Positions 26,221 through 37,127 are shown, numbered from the stretch's first letter. The stretch: DNA of 64,000 bases from Sphingobium sp. TCM1 (GCF_001650725.1 NZ_LXVX01000010.1:16122-80121); one strand, 5' to 3'. Made by a program: numbers and translations. The notes: generated by a model from the sequence alone, not told the origin.

Positions 26221-26521
26221 CATGTGAGGATCGGCACATCGATAGCTTCGGCCTGGCGCTCTATCCAACTTCGGCAGGCTTCGAGCTCAGGTGAATAGGA
26301 ATTCTCGCCATTAGGCCGATGCTTAATCGCGCCAGACAGCGGGCATTCAGCCTATGACGTGGTCTGGGACAGTGCTGCCGTTCCAAATTGATAGATCGGA
26401 TGGCAGCTCCTGTCTGGAGCCGACATACATCGTTTGCCTGACTGGCATCACAGATCGGCAGAAAGTGGGCCGATTGTTGACCGTCCTCTTTTGGGGAGAA
26501 ATCGGCTAAAGCTGCCGTCAA
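26221..26521. other. no gene recognised
   Basis: About 300 bases lie between the ssb terminator and the tRNA fragment. No coding frame of interest is seen. If the tRNA fragment is an attachment site, this is the terminal, probably integrase-arm-binding, region of the element. Confidence 0.4.
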
Positions 26522-26575
26522 GCAGCTGACTCTTAATCAGCGGGTCCTAGGTTCGAGCCCTAGTGCGTCCACCAC
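26522..26575 (+). tRNA. 3' fragment of tRNA-Lys(CUU), probable att site
   Basis: The last 54 bases of a tRNA-Lys gene are intact: anticodon stem GCTGA/TCAGC with loop CTCTTAA (anticodon CTT at 26533-26535), T-arm CTAGG-TTCGAGC-CCTAG, the 3' acceptor strand TGCGTCC, discriminator A, and encoded CCA. The 5' acceptor strand and the D-arm are missing: nothing upstream pairs with the acceptor, and the sequence there is unrelated. This is the typical displaced tRNA 3' end left at one border of an element integrated by a tyrosine recombinase, or an attP on a circular form. It cannot be a functional tRNA. Confidence 0.85.
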
Positions 26576-27096
26576 ATTTCCCTTTTTCGTAAATCAGATA
26601 CTGAGCTTGCGAGATCGGGCTATTGAGAGCATTTTTTTTGCTAAGCAGCTCTCTAGGTAGCAGAGCGCTAATTCGGCGCTGCAGTGCAGTGAACGGTTCA
26701 TGGCCTGCGCTCTGTCGAACTGAGCTTGAGCGAGTAATCGGCTCACCTTCCCGCCAGCGGCGCACGCTGGGATGGCAGCTCGGAAACTCAGGCAGCGCGG
26801 TGTCGTGCTGACAGCTAGGCCGCCCGAGCGCCCGATGGACAAGAATGACGCCCTTGGCTGGATGCCCTGCCAGCTCGGATACGCCCCATAGACGGTAAGA
26901 ACGGTCAGACGGTTATTCGTGGAGGCTAAGAGCAGATTGGGGCCAGGGGCGCGATAGGCCTGGTGCTCGAACCGTCAGTCGCGCAGCACCCGCTCGATAG
27001 CGGTGTCGACACTGGTCCGATCACCGCACCGCTGAGCGCCTACCGCCGATCCGGTTTGCGTTCTGTTCCTTCGAGCGATAATATCGTCATCTGACG
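26576..27096. other. no gene recognised
   Basis: About 520 bases after the tRNA fragment. Frames on the minus strand (26547-26842) are open but show no family motif or ribosome-binding site. This is presumably flanking DNA outside the integrated element. Confidence 0.4.
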
Positions 27097-27927
27097 CTAA
27101 AGCATCTCGAGTGGACGGCGGTCGCGGGGCCTGGGAAATTCCGCATCGAGTGTCGCAATGTCGGCGTCGGAGAGCACGATATCTGCGGCCGCGCGGTTCT
27201 CCCGCACATGTGCAATCGAACTCGCTTTCGGGATGGCGATAAGGCCATCGTGGCGCAACGTCCAGGCAAGTGCGACCTGCGCAGGGGTTGCGCCAACCTG
27301 GGCCGCTACTTTGTCGAGGGCGGGATGGCTTGAGAGGCGTCCCTGCTCGACGGGACTATACGCCATCACTGGCACTTTGTGCTGGGCGAGCCACGGCAAC
27401 AGGTCCAACTCAGGGCCTCGACGGACGAGATTGTAGAGGATCTGATCGGTCACGCAGCCATCCCCGCCGGCAGCGATAAGCTCGTCCATATCGTCGGTAT
27501 CGAGATTGCTGACACCCCAATGCCTGATTTTCCCCGCTGATTTGAGCGCCTCCAATGCCTCCACAGTCTCAGCGAGCGGCACCGATCCCCGCCAATGGAG
27601 CAGGTAGAGGTCCAGCCGGTCGGTGCCGAGCCGCTTCAGGCTCGCCTCGCATGCATCGGCAAGGCGGGAGCGCGATGCGTTCTGCGGATATGCCTTGCTG
27701 ACGAGGAACAACTGGTCGCGAACGCTGCCCAGCGCCTCGGATATCAGCGTTTCCGCCGCACCATCGCCGTACATTTCGGCGGTATCGATGAGCGTCATGC
27801 CCAGTTCGACACCGGCGCGTAGCGTGGCGATCTCATCGGATCGGCGCTCGGCACGTTCGCCCATCTTCCAGGTGCCTTGACCCAGTGAAGGAACCACTTC
27901 CCCGCCGGGCAATGTCACGTGTTTCAT
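27097..27927 (-). CDS. aldo/keto reductase
   Basis: A 276-residue NADPH-dependent reductase of the AKR superfamily that reduces aldehydes and ketones. The TIM-barrel landmarks are GQGTWKMGE, the catalytic Asp and Tyr in LIDTAEMYGDG, Lys in LVSKAYPQ, and His in YLLHWRGS; GVSN and the C-terminal IPKASS cofactor loop are also present. Start ATG 27927 gives the standard N-terminus KHVTLPGGEVVPSLG; the frame is open to 27993 without family sequence. It lies just downstream of a TetR gene on the same strand and is probably in its regulon. Confidence 0.9.
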   Translation of the reverse strand: MKHVTLPGGEVVPSLGQGTWKMGERAERRSDEIATLRAGVELGMTLIDTAEMYGDGAAETLISEALGSVRDQLFLVSKAYPQNASRSRLADACEASLKRLGTDRLDLYLLHWRGSVPLAETVEALEALKSAGKIRHWGVSNLDTDDMDELIAAGGDGCVTDQILYNLVRRGPELDLLPWLAQHKVPVMAYSPVEQGRLSSHPALDKVAAQVGATPAQVALAWTLRHDGLIAIPKASSIAHVRENRAAADIVLSDADIATLDAEFPRPRDRRPLEML

Positions 27928-28000
27928 GTGCTTTCGTCCTATGAGATGAGTTCGACTGTTCGGTCGGGGGGCAGATTGGCAGATGACCACCATGAAACGA

Positions 28001-28621
28001 TCATATCGCGGCCGGCCATCGATCGAGCGCCATTTTGGCGATGGAGAGCAGTTCGTTGATCGTAGCGCCGTCGCGCGCCTGAACGGACATGCCTTCCATG
28101 ACCGTATTGATGAATTTGCCTAGCACGGCCGGATCGGTGTTGGCCGCAAGCTCGCCCTGCGCGGCGCCGCGTTGCAGACGCTCGATTAGGAGGGCCTCCG
28201 CCGCGATACGCTTGTCGCGCAGCAGGCATTCGATGGCGGCGGACGCCGGCGAAACGGCTGCCGCTGCCGAATACATGAAGCAGCCGGCCGGCGTTCCAGG
28301 TTCCGAGAATGATGACGCCGCTCGTTCCAGCAGGCCTTTGACGGCTTCGTAGGTGGACAACGCCGGATCGTTGATGGGTGCATAGAGGTGGACGCTGAAC
28401 GTCGCGGCGTAACGTTCGATCACCGCCGCAAACAGCCCCGCCTTGTTGTCAAACGCTGCATAGAGACTGGCGGCGGCGACGCCAGTCTCCGCCACCAGAT
28501 CGGCCATCGATGTCGCCTCGTAGCCGCGCTGCCAGAACAGCCGCACCGCCTTGTCGAGCGCAGCGTCAGTGTCGAACACACGAGGGCGACCTGCGCGGCG
28601 ACGGGCTTTCGTCTCTGTCAT
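28001..28621 (-). CDS. TetR-family transcriptional regulator
   Basis: A 206-residue repressor. The N-terminal HTH covers DAALDKAVRLFWQRGYEATS, MADLVAETGVAAASLYAAFD and NKAGLFAAVIERY (about residues 18-65). The C-terminal ligand domain is of the type found with AcuR/NemR-like regulators of reactive compounds, judging by the neighbours only. It is divergent from the quinone-reductase gene; two 18-bp direct repeats lie in the gap and are the likely operators. The aldo/keto reductase follows in the same direction. Confidence 0.9.
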   Translation of the reverse strand: MTETKARRRAGRPRVFDTDAALDKAVRLFWQRGYEATSMADLVAETGVAAASLYAAFDNKAGLFAAVIERYAATFSVHLYAPINDPALSTYEAVKGLLERAASSFSEPGTPAGCFMYSAAAAVSPASAAIECLLRDKRIAAEALLIERLQRGAAQGELAANTDPAVLGKFINTVMEGMSVQARDGATINELLSIAKMALDRWPAAI

Positions 28622-28638
28622 CTCTGATGCACGATATG

Positions 28639-28656
28639 GAACGATCGATAAATAAT
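28639..28656. promoter_or_regulatory. candidate TetR operator, site 1
   Basis: GAACGATCGATAAATAAT differs from the second site at 28687-28704 at only two positions; both lie between the divergent tetR and quinone-reductase genes. The inner CGATCG is palindromic. Confidence 0.55.
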
Positions 28657-28686
28657 ATCTTGAAACGGGTGGTCCGCTCCCTTACA

Positions 28687-28704
28687 GAACGATCATTAAA
28701 TAAT
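28687..28704. promoter_or_regulatory. candidate TetR operator, site 2
   Basis: GAACGATCATTAAATAAT, direct repeat of site 1 at a 48-bp distance, ends 13 bases before the ATG of the quinone-reductase gene. Confidence 0.55.
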
Positions 28705-28717
28705 CAAGGAGTCTCCA

Positions 28718-29707
28718 ATGAGCCGCATCGTCCGTATCCATGAATATGGCGACGCCAGCGTCCTCAGGATTGAAGATGTGGCAGTGCCCGGGCCCGCGGC
28801 CGATGAAGTGCAGATCGCGGTGAAGGCGATAGGCATAAACCGCGCCGAGGTGATGTTCCGCAACAATGCCTACCTTCAGGAAGCCGAGTTCCCGAGCCGC
28901 CTCGGCTACGAGGCTGCCGGCACTGTCGTTACGGTCGGCGCGGACGTGACCGGGTTTGCGGAAGGCGAAGCCGTCAGCGTCATCCCCCCGCTCGATATCG
29001 CACGCTGGGGCACCTATGGCGAAGTCGCCAACGTGCCCGCCCGCCTCGTCGTCAAGCATCCGGCGGCGCTGTCGTTCGAGGAAGCGGCGGCCGTGTGGAT
29101 GCAGTATGTCACCGCCTGGGGTGCACTGGTGGAGCAGGCGAAACTCGGCGAGGGCGATTTCGTCATCGTCACAGCTGCCTCCAGCAGCGTCGGCCTTGCG
29201 GCCTTCCAGATTGCGCGGATGGTCGGCGCGACGGTAATCGCGACGACGCGTACCGGCGCCAAGCGCCAGGCCCTGATCGATGCCGGTGCGCATCATGTCG
29301 TCGCGACCGGGGAAGAGGACCTGGTAGCGAGGGTGATGGAGATAACCGATGGTCAGGGTGCGCGCGTGGTGCTCGATCCGGTCGGAGGCCCGTCGTTCGA
29401 GCCGCTGACCGAGAGCATGGCACGCGGCGGCATCCTGCTCGAATATGGCGCGCTCAGCGGCGAACCGACGCCGTTCCCGTTGTTCTCCGTGCTGGGCAAG
29501 AGCCTCACGCTCAAGGGGTATCTCTACAGCGAGATCGTCTCGGACGATGCCGCCCTCGATCGCGCCAAGGCGTTCATCGTGGCGGGTCTGGAATCGGGCG
29601 CGCTCAAGCCGCGGATCGCGCGCACTTTCCCGCTCGACGCCATCCAGGACGCTCACCGCTTCCTCGAATCGAACGACCAGATCGGCAAGGTCGTCGTTAC
29701 GGTCTGA
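28718..29707 (+). CDS. zinc-type / quinone oxidoreductase (MDR family)
   Basis: A 329-residue medium-chain dehydrogenase/reductase of the quinone reductase type. Features are GINRAEVMFRNNAYL, YEAAGTVVTVGADVTGF and the nucleotide-binding VTAASSSVGLAAFQIARMVG (about residues 145-165), where the usual AASGGVG is replaced. The zinc ligands of true alcohol dehydrogenases are absent. It should reduce quinones or enones with NADPH. AAGGAG precedes ATG 28718. It is probably controlled by the divergent TetR. A GC hairpin (GGGGGAG / CTCCCCC, 29718-29741) follows without a T-run. Confidence 0.88.
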   Translation: MSRIVRIHEYGDASVLRIEDVAVPGPAADEVQIAVKAIGINRAEVMFRNNAYLQEAEFPSRLGYEAAGTVVTVGADVTGFAEGEAVSVIPPLDIARWGTYGEVANVPARLVVKHPAALSFEEAAAVWMQYVTAWGALVEQAKLGEGDFVIVTAASSSVGLAAFQIARMVGATVIATTRTGAKRQALIDAGAHHVVATGEEDLVARVMEITDGQGARVVLDPVGGPSFEPLTESMARGGILLEYGALSGEPTPFPLFSVLGKSLTLKGYLYSEIVSDDAALDRAKAFIVAGLESGALKPRIARTFPLDAIQDAHRFLESNDQIGKVVVTV

Positions 29708-29756
29708 CCGGCATACCGGGGGAGTGAGCGATCGCTCCCCCACGAATTTGCGCTGA

Positions 29757-30917
<1,161 letters not shown>

Positions 30918-31309
30918 CCCGCCGATCCGAATCGGCGCGAGGCGCCCGGATCGACAACTCGCGCGTCATCATGCCCGACCCGGCCATGATGACGCTCGCT
31001 CTGGCAAAGTCGCAACGCGTCGCGATGCGGTAACAAGCGTCGAAGTGCGATCGTTACATGCCGATAGCGGCACGGACCAGGGCCGCCTGGCCCAGACGCT
31101 TACCAGCGGAGTGCGTGTGGCCTCGTCGCGCGACCCAACGGGAAAAATGGTTTTGTCGTAACCTTTGTCTGATGCTGGAAAAATATTTCAAAGGTGCCGA
31201 ACATCGGGCCAGCCTGGCCGTTGGATGCATTGGGTCGGAAATGTGTTCATCTGTTGCCCGACCGTGATGAACCCCGGGCCGCACAGGCGGATATGGCAGG
31301 AAGACTGAA
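30918..31309. other. no gene recognised
   Basis: About 390 bases lie between frmA and uvrA2. No frame with a recognisable product is seen. An AT-rich patch near 31170-31195 (GAAAAATATTTCAAAG) may hold the promoter of the uvrA2 gene. Confidence 0.4.
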
Positions 31310-33970
31310 TTGAAGAGCAAGGATATTCACGCGGCGACGCCGGCCACCGATCATGGGCATGCGGGGCCGCCTGCTTGCGTGCAGGTTCGCGGCGCGCGCC
31401 AGAATAACCTCAAAAATATTGACGTCGATCTACCGCGTGACGCCTTCGTGGTGTTCACCGGCATATCGGGCTCGGGCAAGTCATCGCTGGCGTTCGGCAC
31501 CCTTTATGCCGAAGCCCAGCGGCGTTATCTGGAATCGGTTGCGCCCTATGCCCGTCGGCTGATCGACCAGGCTGGGGTTCCGGAAGTCGACGCGATCGAC
31601 GGTTTGCCGCCCGCGGTCGCGTTGCAGCAGCAGCGCGGCTCGGCCAACGCGCGGTCCTCGGTCGGCAGCGTGACGACGCTCTCCAGCCTGGTGCGGATGC
31701 TCTACTCGCGCGTCGGCGAATATCCGCGCCATCAGCCGATGCTCTTTGCGGAGGATTTCTCCCCCAACACGGTCGCGGGGGCCTGCGCGACCTGCCACGG
31801 CATCGGCCGCGTATATGACGCGACCGAAGAGACGATGGTTCCTGACGACAGCCTCACCATTCGAGATCGGGCGATCGCCGCCTGGCCGGCTGCCTGGCAT
31901 GGCCAGAACCTGCGCGATATCCTCGTTTCGCTCGGCTATGACGTCGATACGCCGTGGCGCGACCTGCCGAAAAAGGATCGCGACTGGATCCTCTTCACTG
32001 AAGAGACGCCGACGGTGCCGGTCTATGCGGGACTGACGCCCGAACAGACCCGGACGGCGCTCAAGCGCCGCATGGAGCCGAGCTACCAGGGCACCTTCAC
32101 CGGCGCGCGCCGCTATGTGCTGGAAACCTTTGCCAACACGAAAAGCGCGCTGATGAAGAAGCGCGTCTCGCAATATATCATCGGCCGCGATTGCCCGACC
32201 TGCGACGGCAAGCGCCTGAAGCGCGAAGCACTGTCGGTCAAATTCGCCGGCCTCGACATTGCCGAGTTCGGCGACCTGACGGTGCTCAAGCTGAAGGACT
32301 TGCTGATCCCCGTCGCGCATGGCGAGTATGGGGCAGTCTCCGCCCCCTCAAAGGGCCATGTTCTGGAAAAAGCGGCCCGCGATGCAGCGGTTGAACAACG
32401 GGTTGCGGCGGGCGGCTCTGCGCACAAGAGCGCGCCCGACGTACGCCGCACGCCCAATCTCTCCGACGAGAAGCGGATCGCTGCCCAACGCCTCGCCTGC
32501 GAATTGATCGAGCGGCTAGAGCCGCTGATCGATCTTGGCCTTGGCTACATTTCGCTCGACCGCAGCACGCCGACGCTCTCCTCCGGAGAGCTGCAGCGCT
32601 TGCGGCTTGCCACGCAATTGTCGTCAGAGCTTTTCGGCGTGGCCTATGTGCTTGACGAGCCTTCGGCAGGGTTGCACCCGGCAGATGGCGAAGCCTTGCT
32701 CACCATCCTCGAGCGTCTCAAGGCGGCGGGCAACTCCCTGTTCGTCGTCGAACATGATCTCGACGTGATCCGCCGCGCGGAATGGCTCGTCGATGTCGGG
32801 CCTGGAGCCGGGGAAAAGGGCGGTGAAGTCCTCTACAGCGGGCCGATAGAGGGGCTTGCCGACGTCGAGACTTCGATCACCCGCCGCTACCTGTTCGCAG
32901 AGCCGCTCCGCAGTGAGCGCACACCGCGCCATCCCAAGGCATGGCTACGCCTGGAAGGGATCAGGCGGAACAATCTCCATGGTCTCGACGTCGAGTTTCC
33001 CATCGGCTGCTTCACCGCTGTCACCGGCGTTTCGGGATCGGGCAAATCCAGTCTTGTCAGTCAGGCGCTGCCCGAGCTCGTCACGGAACACCTCGGCGGC
33101 TCCCCCGTGGCCGAGGAGGAGGATATCGATCCGCTGCTCGATGTTGCGCAGAACGACACTGAAGGACGCATTGTCGCAGGCATGGAGCATGTTCGCAGGC
33201 TGGTGCGGGTCGATCAGAAGCCGATCGGCCGCACGCCGCGCTCGAACCTATCCACCTACAGCGGCATGTTCGACCATGTGCGACGGATCTTCGCTGATAC
33301 GCCGCTCGCCCGCCGGCGGCACTACAGCCCGGGAAGGTTCTCGTTCAACGTTGCGCAAGGCCGCTGCCCTGTGTGCGAGGGCGAGGGATACGTCATGGTG
33401 GAGCTGCTGTTCCTGCCGAGCGTTTTTGCCCCGTGCTCGACCTGTCATGGCTCTCGCTACAACCCGCAAACGCTCGAAGTCGAATGGAACGGGCGCAATA
33501 TCGCCCAGGTGCTCGAACTGACGGTCGACGATGCGTGCGATTTCTTCGCTGGCGAGGCATCTGTGATGCGCTCACTCGACGTGTTGCGGGAGATCGGTCT
33601 TGGCTATCTGCGGCTCGGTCAGCCAGCGACCGAGCTGTCTGGCGGGGAGGCGCAGCGCATCAAGCTGGCGACTGAACTGCAACGCGCTCAACGCGGCAAC
33701 ACGATCTACATCCTCGACGAGCCAACTTCGGGGCTTCACCCCTCCGATGGCGACCGGCTGATGCAACACCTGCAGGGCCTCGTAGACGCTGGCAATACCG
33801 TCGTAGTCGTCGAACATGACATGCGCGCCATCACGCAGGCGGACTGGATCATCGACCTGGGACCGGGGGCCGGGGAAGATGGAGGCCGTATCGTTGCCAG
33901 CGGCGTCCCTGGCGTTGTTGCGGAAGCGGAAGGCAGTCTCACCGCCCGCTATCTCAAGGCGGCGCTGTAG
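31310..33970 (+). CDS. UvrA2-type ABC ATPase (excinuclease UvrA-like)
   Basis: An 886-residue UvrA paralogue. Two ABC modules are seen: Walker [14 protein letters not shown] (about 52) with signature [12 protein letters not shown] (about 423), and [14 protein letters not shown] (about 573) with [12 protein letters not shown] (about 777). Zinc-finger cysteines are in CATCHG, CPTCDG, CPVCEG and CSTCHG. After [13 protein letters not shown] the chain goes straight to [15 protein letters not shown], so the UvrB-binding domain of canonical UvrA is absent, as in UvrA2. This class is linked to DNA-damage and drug tolerance. The start is TTG 31310, with AGGAAG upstream. Confidence 0.9.
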   Translation: MKSKDIHAATPATDHGHAGPPACVQVRGARQNNLKNIDVDLPRDAFVVFTGISGSGKSSLAFGTLYAEAQRRYLESVAPYARRLIDQAGVPEVDAIDGLPPAVALQQQRGSANARSSVGSVTTLSSLVRMLYSRVGEYPRHQPMLFAEDFSPNTVAGACATCHGIGRVYDATEETMVPDDSLTIRDRAIAAWPAAWHGQNLRDILVSLGYDVDTPWRDLPKKDRDWILFTEETPTVPVYAGLTPEQTRTALKRRMEPSYQGTFTGARRYVLETFANTKSALMKKRVSQYIIGRDCPTCDGKRLKREALSVKFAGLDIAEFGDLTVLKLKDLLIPVAHGEYGAVSAPSKGHVLEKAARDAAVEQRVAAGGSAHKSAPDVRRTPNLSDEKRIAAQRLACELIERLEPLIDLGLGYISLDRSTPTLSSGELQRLRLATQLSSELFGVAYVLDEPSAGLHPADGEALLTILERLKAAGNSLFVVEHDLDVIRRAEWLVDVGPGAGEKGGEVLYSGPIEGLADVETSITRRYLFAEPLRSERTPRHPKAWLRLEGIRRNNLHGLDVEFPIGCFTAVTGVSGSGKSSLVSQALPELVTEHLGGSPVAEEEDIDPLLDVAQNDTEGRIVAGMEHVRRLVRVDQKPIGRTPRSNLSTYSGMFDHVRRIFADTPLARRRHYSPGRFSFNVAQGRCPVCEGEGYVMVELLFLPSVFAPCSTCHGSRYNPQTLEVEWNGRNIAQVLELTVDDACDFFAGEASVMRSLDVLREIGLGYLRLGQPATELSGGEAQRIKLATELQRAQRGNTIYILDEPTSGLHPSDGDRLMQHLQGLVDAGNTVVVVEHDMRAITQADWIIDLGPGAGEDGGRIVASGVPGVVAEAEGSLTARYLKAAL

Positions 33971-34245
33971 GTCGTAAATCTGGCCGAACGCACCTTCGAT
34001 CAGGTGCATCTCGACCACACGTTGGAATGGGTCGAATCTGGAAGCGGGAGCCGGCGATGTGTCACCGCGGTTGACGCGGCTTAGGGTTTGACTGCCCGTC
34101 AGGTGCGCCGTGTTCGTATGATACGCAGCGTGGCGGACAGCCAGCAGCGTGGCGGACAGCCAATCGCTGGCCATCCGCCACGCTTGCTTTGTGCGGACCT
34201 TCTCCAGGAAGAGGGCCCTCACATGGTTCGTCGAAACGCCCCGTC

Positions 34246-34815
34246 TTAATTCCCTGCTGCGAGCGCTGCGCCCACACCTTCTGCGATTTCCTCAACGAGT
34301 TTGGCGCAGAAGGCGGGCAAATCATTGGGATCGCGGCTGGTAACAAGGCCGTTGTCGACCACGACTTCCTCATTGGTCCATGCACCGCCGGCGTTCTCGA
34401 TATCGACCTTCAGCGTCGGGTAGGACGTCACGGTGCGACCCTTAAGCACGCCCGCCTCGATCAATGTCCAGGGTGCATGGCATATAGCCGCAACAGGTTT
34501 TTTCTGATCGAAGAAAGCCCGGATGAAAGCAATTGCCTCGACGCTGCCGCGCAGCTTGTCGGCACCGACAGTCCCTCCGGGCACAACAAGTCCGTCGAAA
34601 TCGTCGGCTTTCACCTCGGAAAACGTCTTGTCGATAGTATAGCTGGCGCCCTCGTCAAGATCGCTATTGACTGTGCGAGCCTTGCCCGGTTCAAAACTGA
34701 TCACGGTCACTTTGCCACCAGCGTCCTCGACAGCTTGCTTGGGCTTCGAGAATTCTGGTTCTTCCGTCCCTCGGGGTGCAATCAGAATGGCAACCGATTT
34801 GCCTTCCAAAGTCAT
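34246..34815 (-). CDS. DJ-1/PfpI-family protein
   Basis: A 189-residue protein of the type 1 glutamine amidotransferase-like DJ-1/PfpI family, whose members act as glyoxalases, deglycases or chaperones. The nucleophile is Cys in VAAICHAPWTLIEAG (about 113), and the conserved Glu-like position lies in the GTEEPEF loop. It ends with ALAAGN. The gene is 31 bases downstream of the formaldehyde dehydrogenase on the same strand, so the two are likely co-transcribed. Confidence 0.9.
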   Translation of the reverse strand: MTLEGKSVAILIAPRGTEEPEFSKPKQAVEDAGGKVTVISFEPGKARTVNSDLDEGASYTIDKTFSEVKADDFDGLVVPGGTVGADKLRGSVEAIAFIRAFFDQKKPVAAICHAPWTLIEAGVLKGRTVTSYPTLKVDIENAGGAWTNEEVVVDNGLVTSRDPNDLPAFCAKLVEEIAEGVGAALAAGN

Positions 34816-34846
34816 AATTTATTTCCTATTCCGTCGAAGACTAAGG

Positions 34847-35986
34847 TCAGGTGCCCGGCTTGAGCACGACCTTCGTCCAGCCTGCATCGCGCTCGTCGAA
34901 ATGCTTGTAGGCGTCTGGTGCCTGATCGAGCGGCAGTCGGTGCGAGATGATTTTGGCAGGATTGGCCCGGCCTTGCTCGATAAGCTTCATCAGTCGCCGG
35001 TTGTAGTGCTTTACATTGCACTGGCCGGTGCCAATCTTCTGGCCCTTGAACCAGAAGTTGCCGAAGTCGAACGCCATCTTGCCTTCCTTCTGGAGATCGT
35101 CGGGCGCGTTCGGGTCTTCCGGAATGAACACGCCGACGACGCCGATTCCGCCGGTGGCCTTCGTGCTTTTGACGAGGCAGTTCATCGTGTAATTGCTGCG
35201 CTCCTTGCCGTGGCGATCGCAACACTGATACCCGACCGCCTCGACCCCCCGGTCGGTCCCGAGGCCGCCAGTCGCGTCAAGGATCTGCTGGGCGGGATCG
35301 CCCTTGCGCATATCGATCGGAATAGCGCCCATCGCCTCGGCCAGTTTCAGACGGTCATCGTGAGAATCGACGACAAAGATCTGAGAGGCGCCGCGGATTT
35401 CGGCCGAGTGCGCGGCCATTAGACCGACCGGACCGGCGCCGTAGATCGCAATGCTTTCGCCAGGCAGGAAACCCGACAGTTCGACGCCATGCCAACCGGT
35501 GGGGAAGATGTCGGAGAGCATGACATAGTCATCCTCCTTCTCCTCAGCGTCCTCAGGCAGCTTCAGACAATTGAAGTCCGCATAAGGAACGCGCATCAAC
35601 TCGGCCTGACCACCTTGCCACGGACCCATCTCGGCAAAGCCATACGCTGCGCCGGCGGTTCCAGGGTTGGTCGTGAGGCAAAAACCCGTCAAACCGCGTT
35701 CGCAATTTTCGCAGAAACCGCAACCGACGTTAAACGGCATGCACACGCGATCGCCCTTCTTGATACGATCTACGGCAGCGCCAACTTCGATGACCTCGCC
35801 AAGGTTTTCGTGACCGAAGACCCGGCCCTTTTCGAAGCTGGTACGGCCCTCATACATGTGAAGGTCCGACCCGCAGATATTGGTCGTGGTCAGCCGGATG
35901 ATAACATCGGTCTGCTTTTCAATCTTGGGATCATCGATGGTACTGACAGAAACATCTTTGGGCCCGTTGTACACGACAGCTTTCAC
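34847..35986 (-). CDS. fdhA: glutathione-independent formaldehyde dehydrogenase
   Basis: A 379-residue zinc-dependent MDR dehydrogenase of the FdhA type, which oxidises formaldehyde without glutathione. Zinc-site residues are in NICGSDLHMYEG and VFGHENLGEVIEVG; the structural zinc loop is FNVGCGFCENCERGLTGFC; the cofactor loop is IYGAGPVGLMAAHSAE. The family-specific insertion EAVGYQCCDRHGKERSNYTM is present. It is the first gene of a leftward pair with the DJ-1 protein. Confidence 0.93.
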   Translation of the reverse strand: MKAVVYNGPKDVSVSTIDDPKIEKQTDVIIRLTTTNICGSDLHMYEGRTSFEKGRVFGHENLGEVIEVGAAVDRIKKGDRVCMPFNVGCGFCENCERGLTGFCLTTNPGTAGAAYGFAEMGPWQGGQAELMRVPYADFNCLKLPEDAEEKEDDYVMLSDIFPTGWHGVELSGFLPGESIAIYGAGPVGLMAAHSAEIRGASQIFVVDSHDDRLKLAEAMGAIPIDMRKGDPAQQILDATGGLGTDRGVEAVGYQCCDRHGKERSNYTMNCLVKSTKATGGIGVVGVFIPEDPNAPDDLQKEGKMAFDFGNFWFKGQKIGTGQCNVKHYNRRLMKLIEQGRANPAKIISHRLPLDQAPDAYKHFDERDAGWTKVVLKPGT

Positions 35987-36306
35987 GGATCCTTTCCTTT
36001 CGCAGCTCTTCTCAACGCGTCATCAAATCGAGACCTTGCTGATGATCCGGTCCATCGCAGCGGCGGAGGACATCGCACCCTTCCAAGTGATCTCAGTTTC
36101 CTGAACCTTGTGCTACCTGAGAGGTTCCTTCCCGTGGGCTATCCTGGGATCGATTCACGGCGGTTTTCTGAATAACTGGGCCAGAATGGCCGAATAACGC
36201 TCTAAACGGAGGCGACCCGCGCCGCGCGGGAGGCGCGCCCGCCGCCGTCGACTGAACCGCCTTCGACTAAGCGGGCACCGCCGCGCCCAGCTCCGCGCTC
36301 CAAGGC
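35987..36306. other. no gene; GC-rich inverted repeats
   Basis: About 320 bases. Near 36205-36235 the strand is nearly all G and C (CCCGCGCCGCGCGGGAGGCG) and can fold into a strong hairpin. No open frame of interest is seen. Confidence 0.4.
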
Positions 36307-36726
36307 TCAGCCGCGCGCGAACGCCTGCGCCGCTGCCTCGGCCACGCTCTCGTCCTCCTTGCCGGTGCCGCCCGACACGCCCACCGCGCCGATCACCGTC
36401 TCGCCCTCCTTGATCGGCACGCCCCCGGCGAAGATCATCACCTTGCCGTCGTTTGAGGCATGGATGCCGTAGAAGTCGGCGCCCGGCTGGGCGAGCTTCG
36501 CCAGCGCCTTGGTCTCGACGTCGAACGCGCGCGCCGCCCACGCCTTGCCGATCGCGATGTCGACGCTGCCGCGCCACGAATCGTCCATCCGCGCGAACGC
36601 TAGGAGGCAGCCGCCCGCGTCCACCACCGCGATGTTCATCGGGTTGCCTGTCCGCTCGGCCTCCGCGATCCCCAAATCGATGATCGTCCGCGCGTCGTTC
36701 AGGTCGAGCGTCTGGGTGGTGCGCAT
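36307..36726 (-). CDS. GlcG/HbpS-like heme-binding protein
   Basis: A 139-residue protein of the GlcG/HbpS family. The family pattern is NDARTIIDLGIAEAERTG, NIAVVDAGGCLLAFARMD, DIAIGKAWAARAFDV and a C-terminal GAVGVSGGTGKEDESVAE. The members bind heme or act in stress sensing; the exact role here is unknown. ATG 36726 has GGAG about 10 bases upstream and gives the standard N-terminus; the frame extends upstream to 36792 without family sequence. Confidence 0.9.
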   Translation of the reverse strand: MRTTQTLDLNDARTIIDLGIAEAERTGNPMNIAVVDAGGCLLAFARMDDSWRGSVDIAIGKAWAARAFDVETKALAKLAQPGADFYGIHASNDGKVMIFAGGVPIKEGETVIGAVGVSGGTGKEDESVAEAAAQAFARG

Positions 36727-36833
36727 GGAGTATCTCCGTGGCCGGTTCGGGGAAAGCCGCTCAACGCACGCCGCCGCGCCCGGGCCCCCCACGCGGGCGA
36801 TGAGAGCGACGCGCTAGGGTGCCGACCGCTCGG

Positions 36834-37127
36834 CTATTTCGCGGCCAGCAGGGTGAACTTGTGAATCTGCGGCGGTTCAGAAAACAGTTCTTCTGCCTTG
36901 TCCATCAGTGCGGCGGCAACCTTGCCGTCAAGATGGGCCTGCCGATCCTCCTCCGTGTCGAACGTATCGAAGATCGCGTACGCACCGGGACCTTCCTCGA
37001 TCGCATACCAGGTCAGAGTGCCCGGCTCAGCTTGAACGAGCGGCAATGCCGAGGTCAGGAAATCGGCGACATCGCGCTCTTTTCCGGGCTTGGCCTTCAG
37101 TGGTACATACAGGGCAAGTTTGGGCAT
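36834..37127 (-). CDS. putative quinol monooxygenase (ABM domain)
   Basis: A 97-residue antibiotic-biosynthesis-monooxygenase-like (ABM) domain, typical of YgiN-type proteins that act on quinols. It shows ALYVPLKAKPGKERDVADFL, TLTWYAIEEGPGAYAIFDTF and DEEDRQAHLDGKVAAALMD-like blocks. The length is normal for the family. It fits the quinone and aldehyde theme of the surrounding oxidoreductases. GGAG precedes its ATG. Confidence 0.85.
   Translation of the reverse strand: MPKLALYVPLKAKPGKERDVADFLTSALPLVQAEPGTLTWYAIEEGPGAYAIFDTFDTEEDRQAHLDGKVAAALMDKAEELFSEPPQIHKFTLLAAK

Noticed and set aside
26450..26575. A complete tRNA-Lys gene
   Set aside because: The 5' acceptor strand GGACGCA and the D-arm cannot be found upstream of the anticodon arm; only the 3' 54 bases are present.
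29718..29741. Terminator after the quinone reductase gene
   Set aside because: The GGGGGAG / CTCCCCC hairpin is not followed by a T-run, so it was not listed as a terminator.
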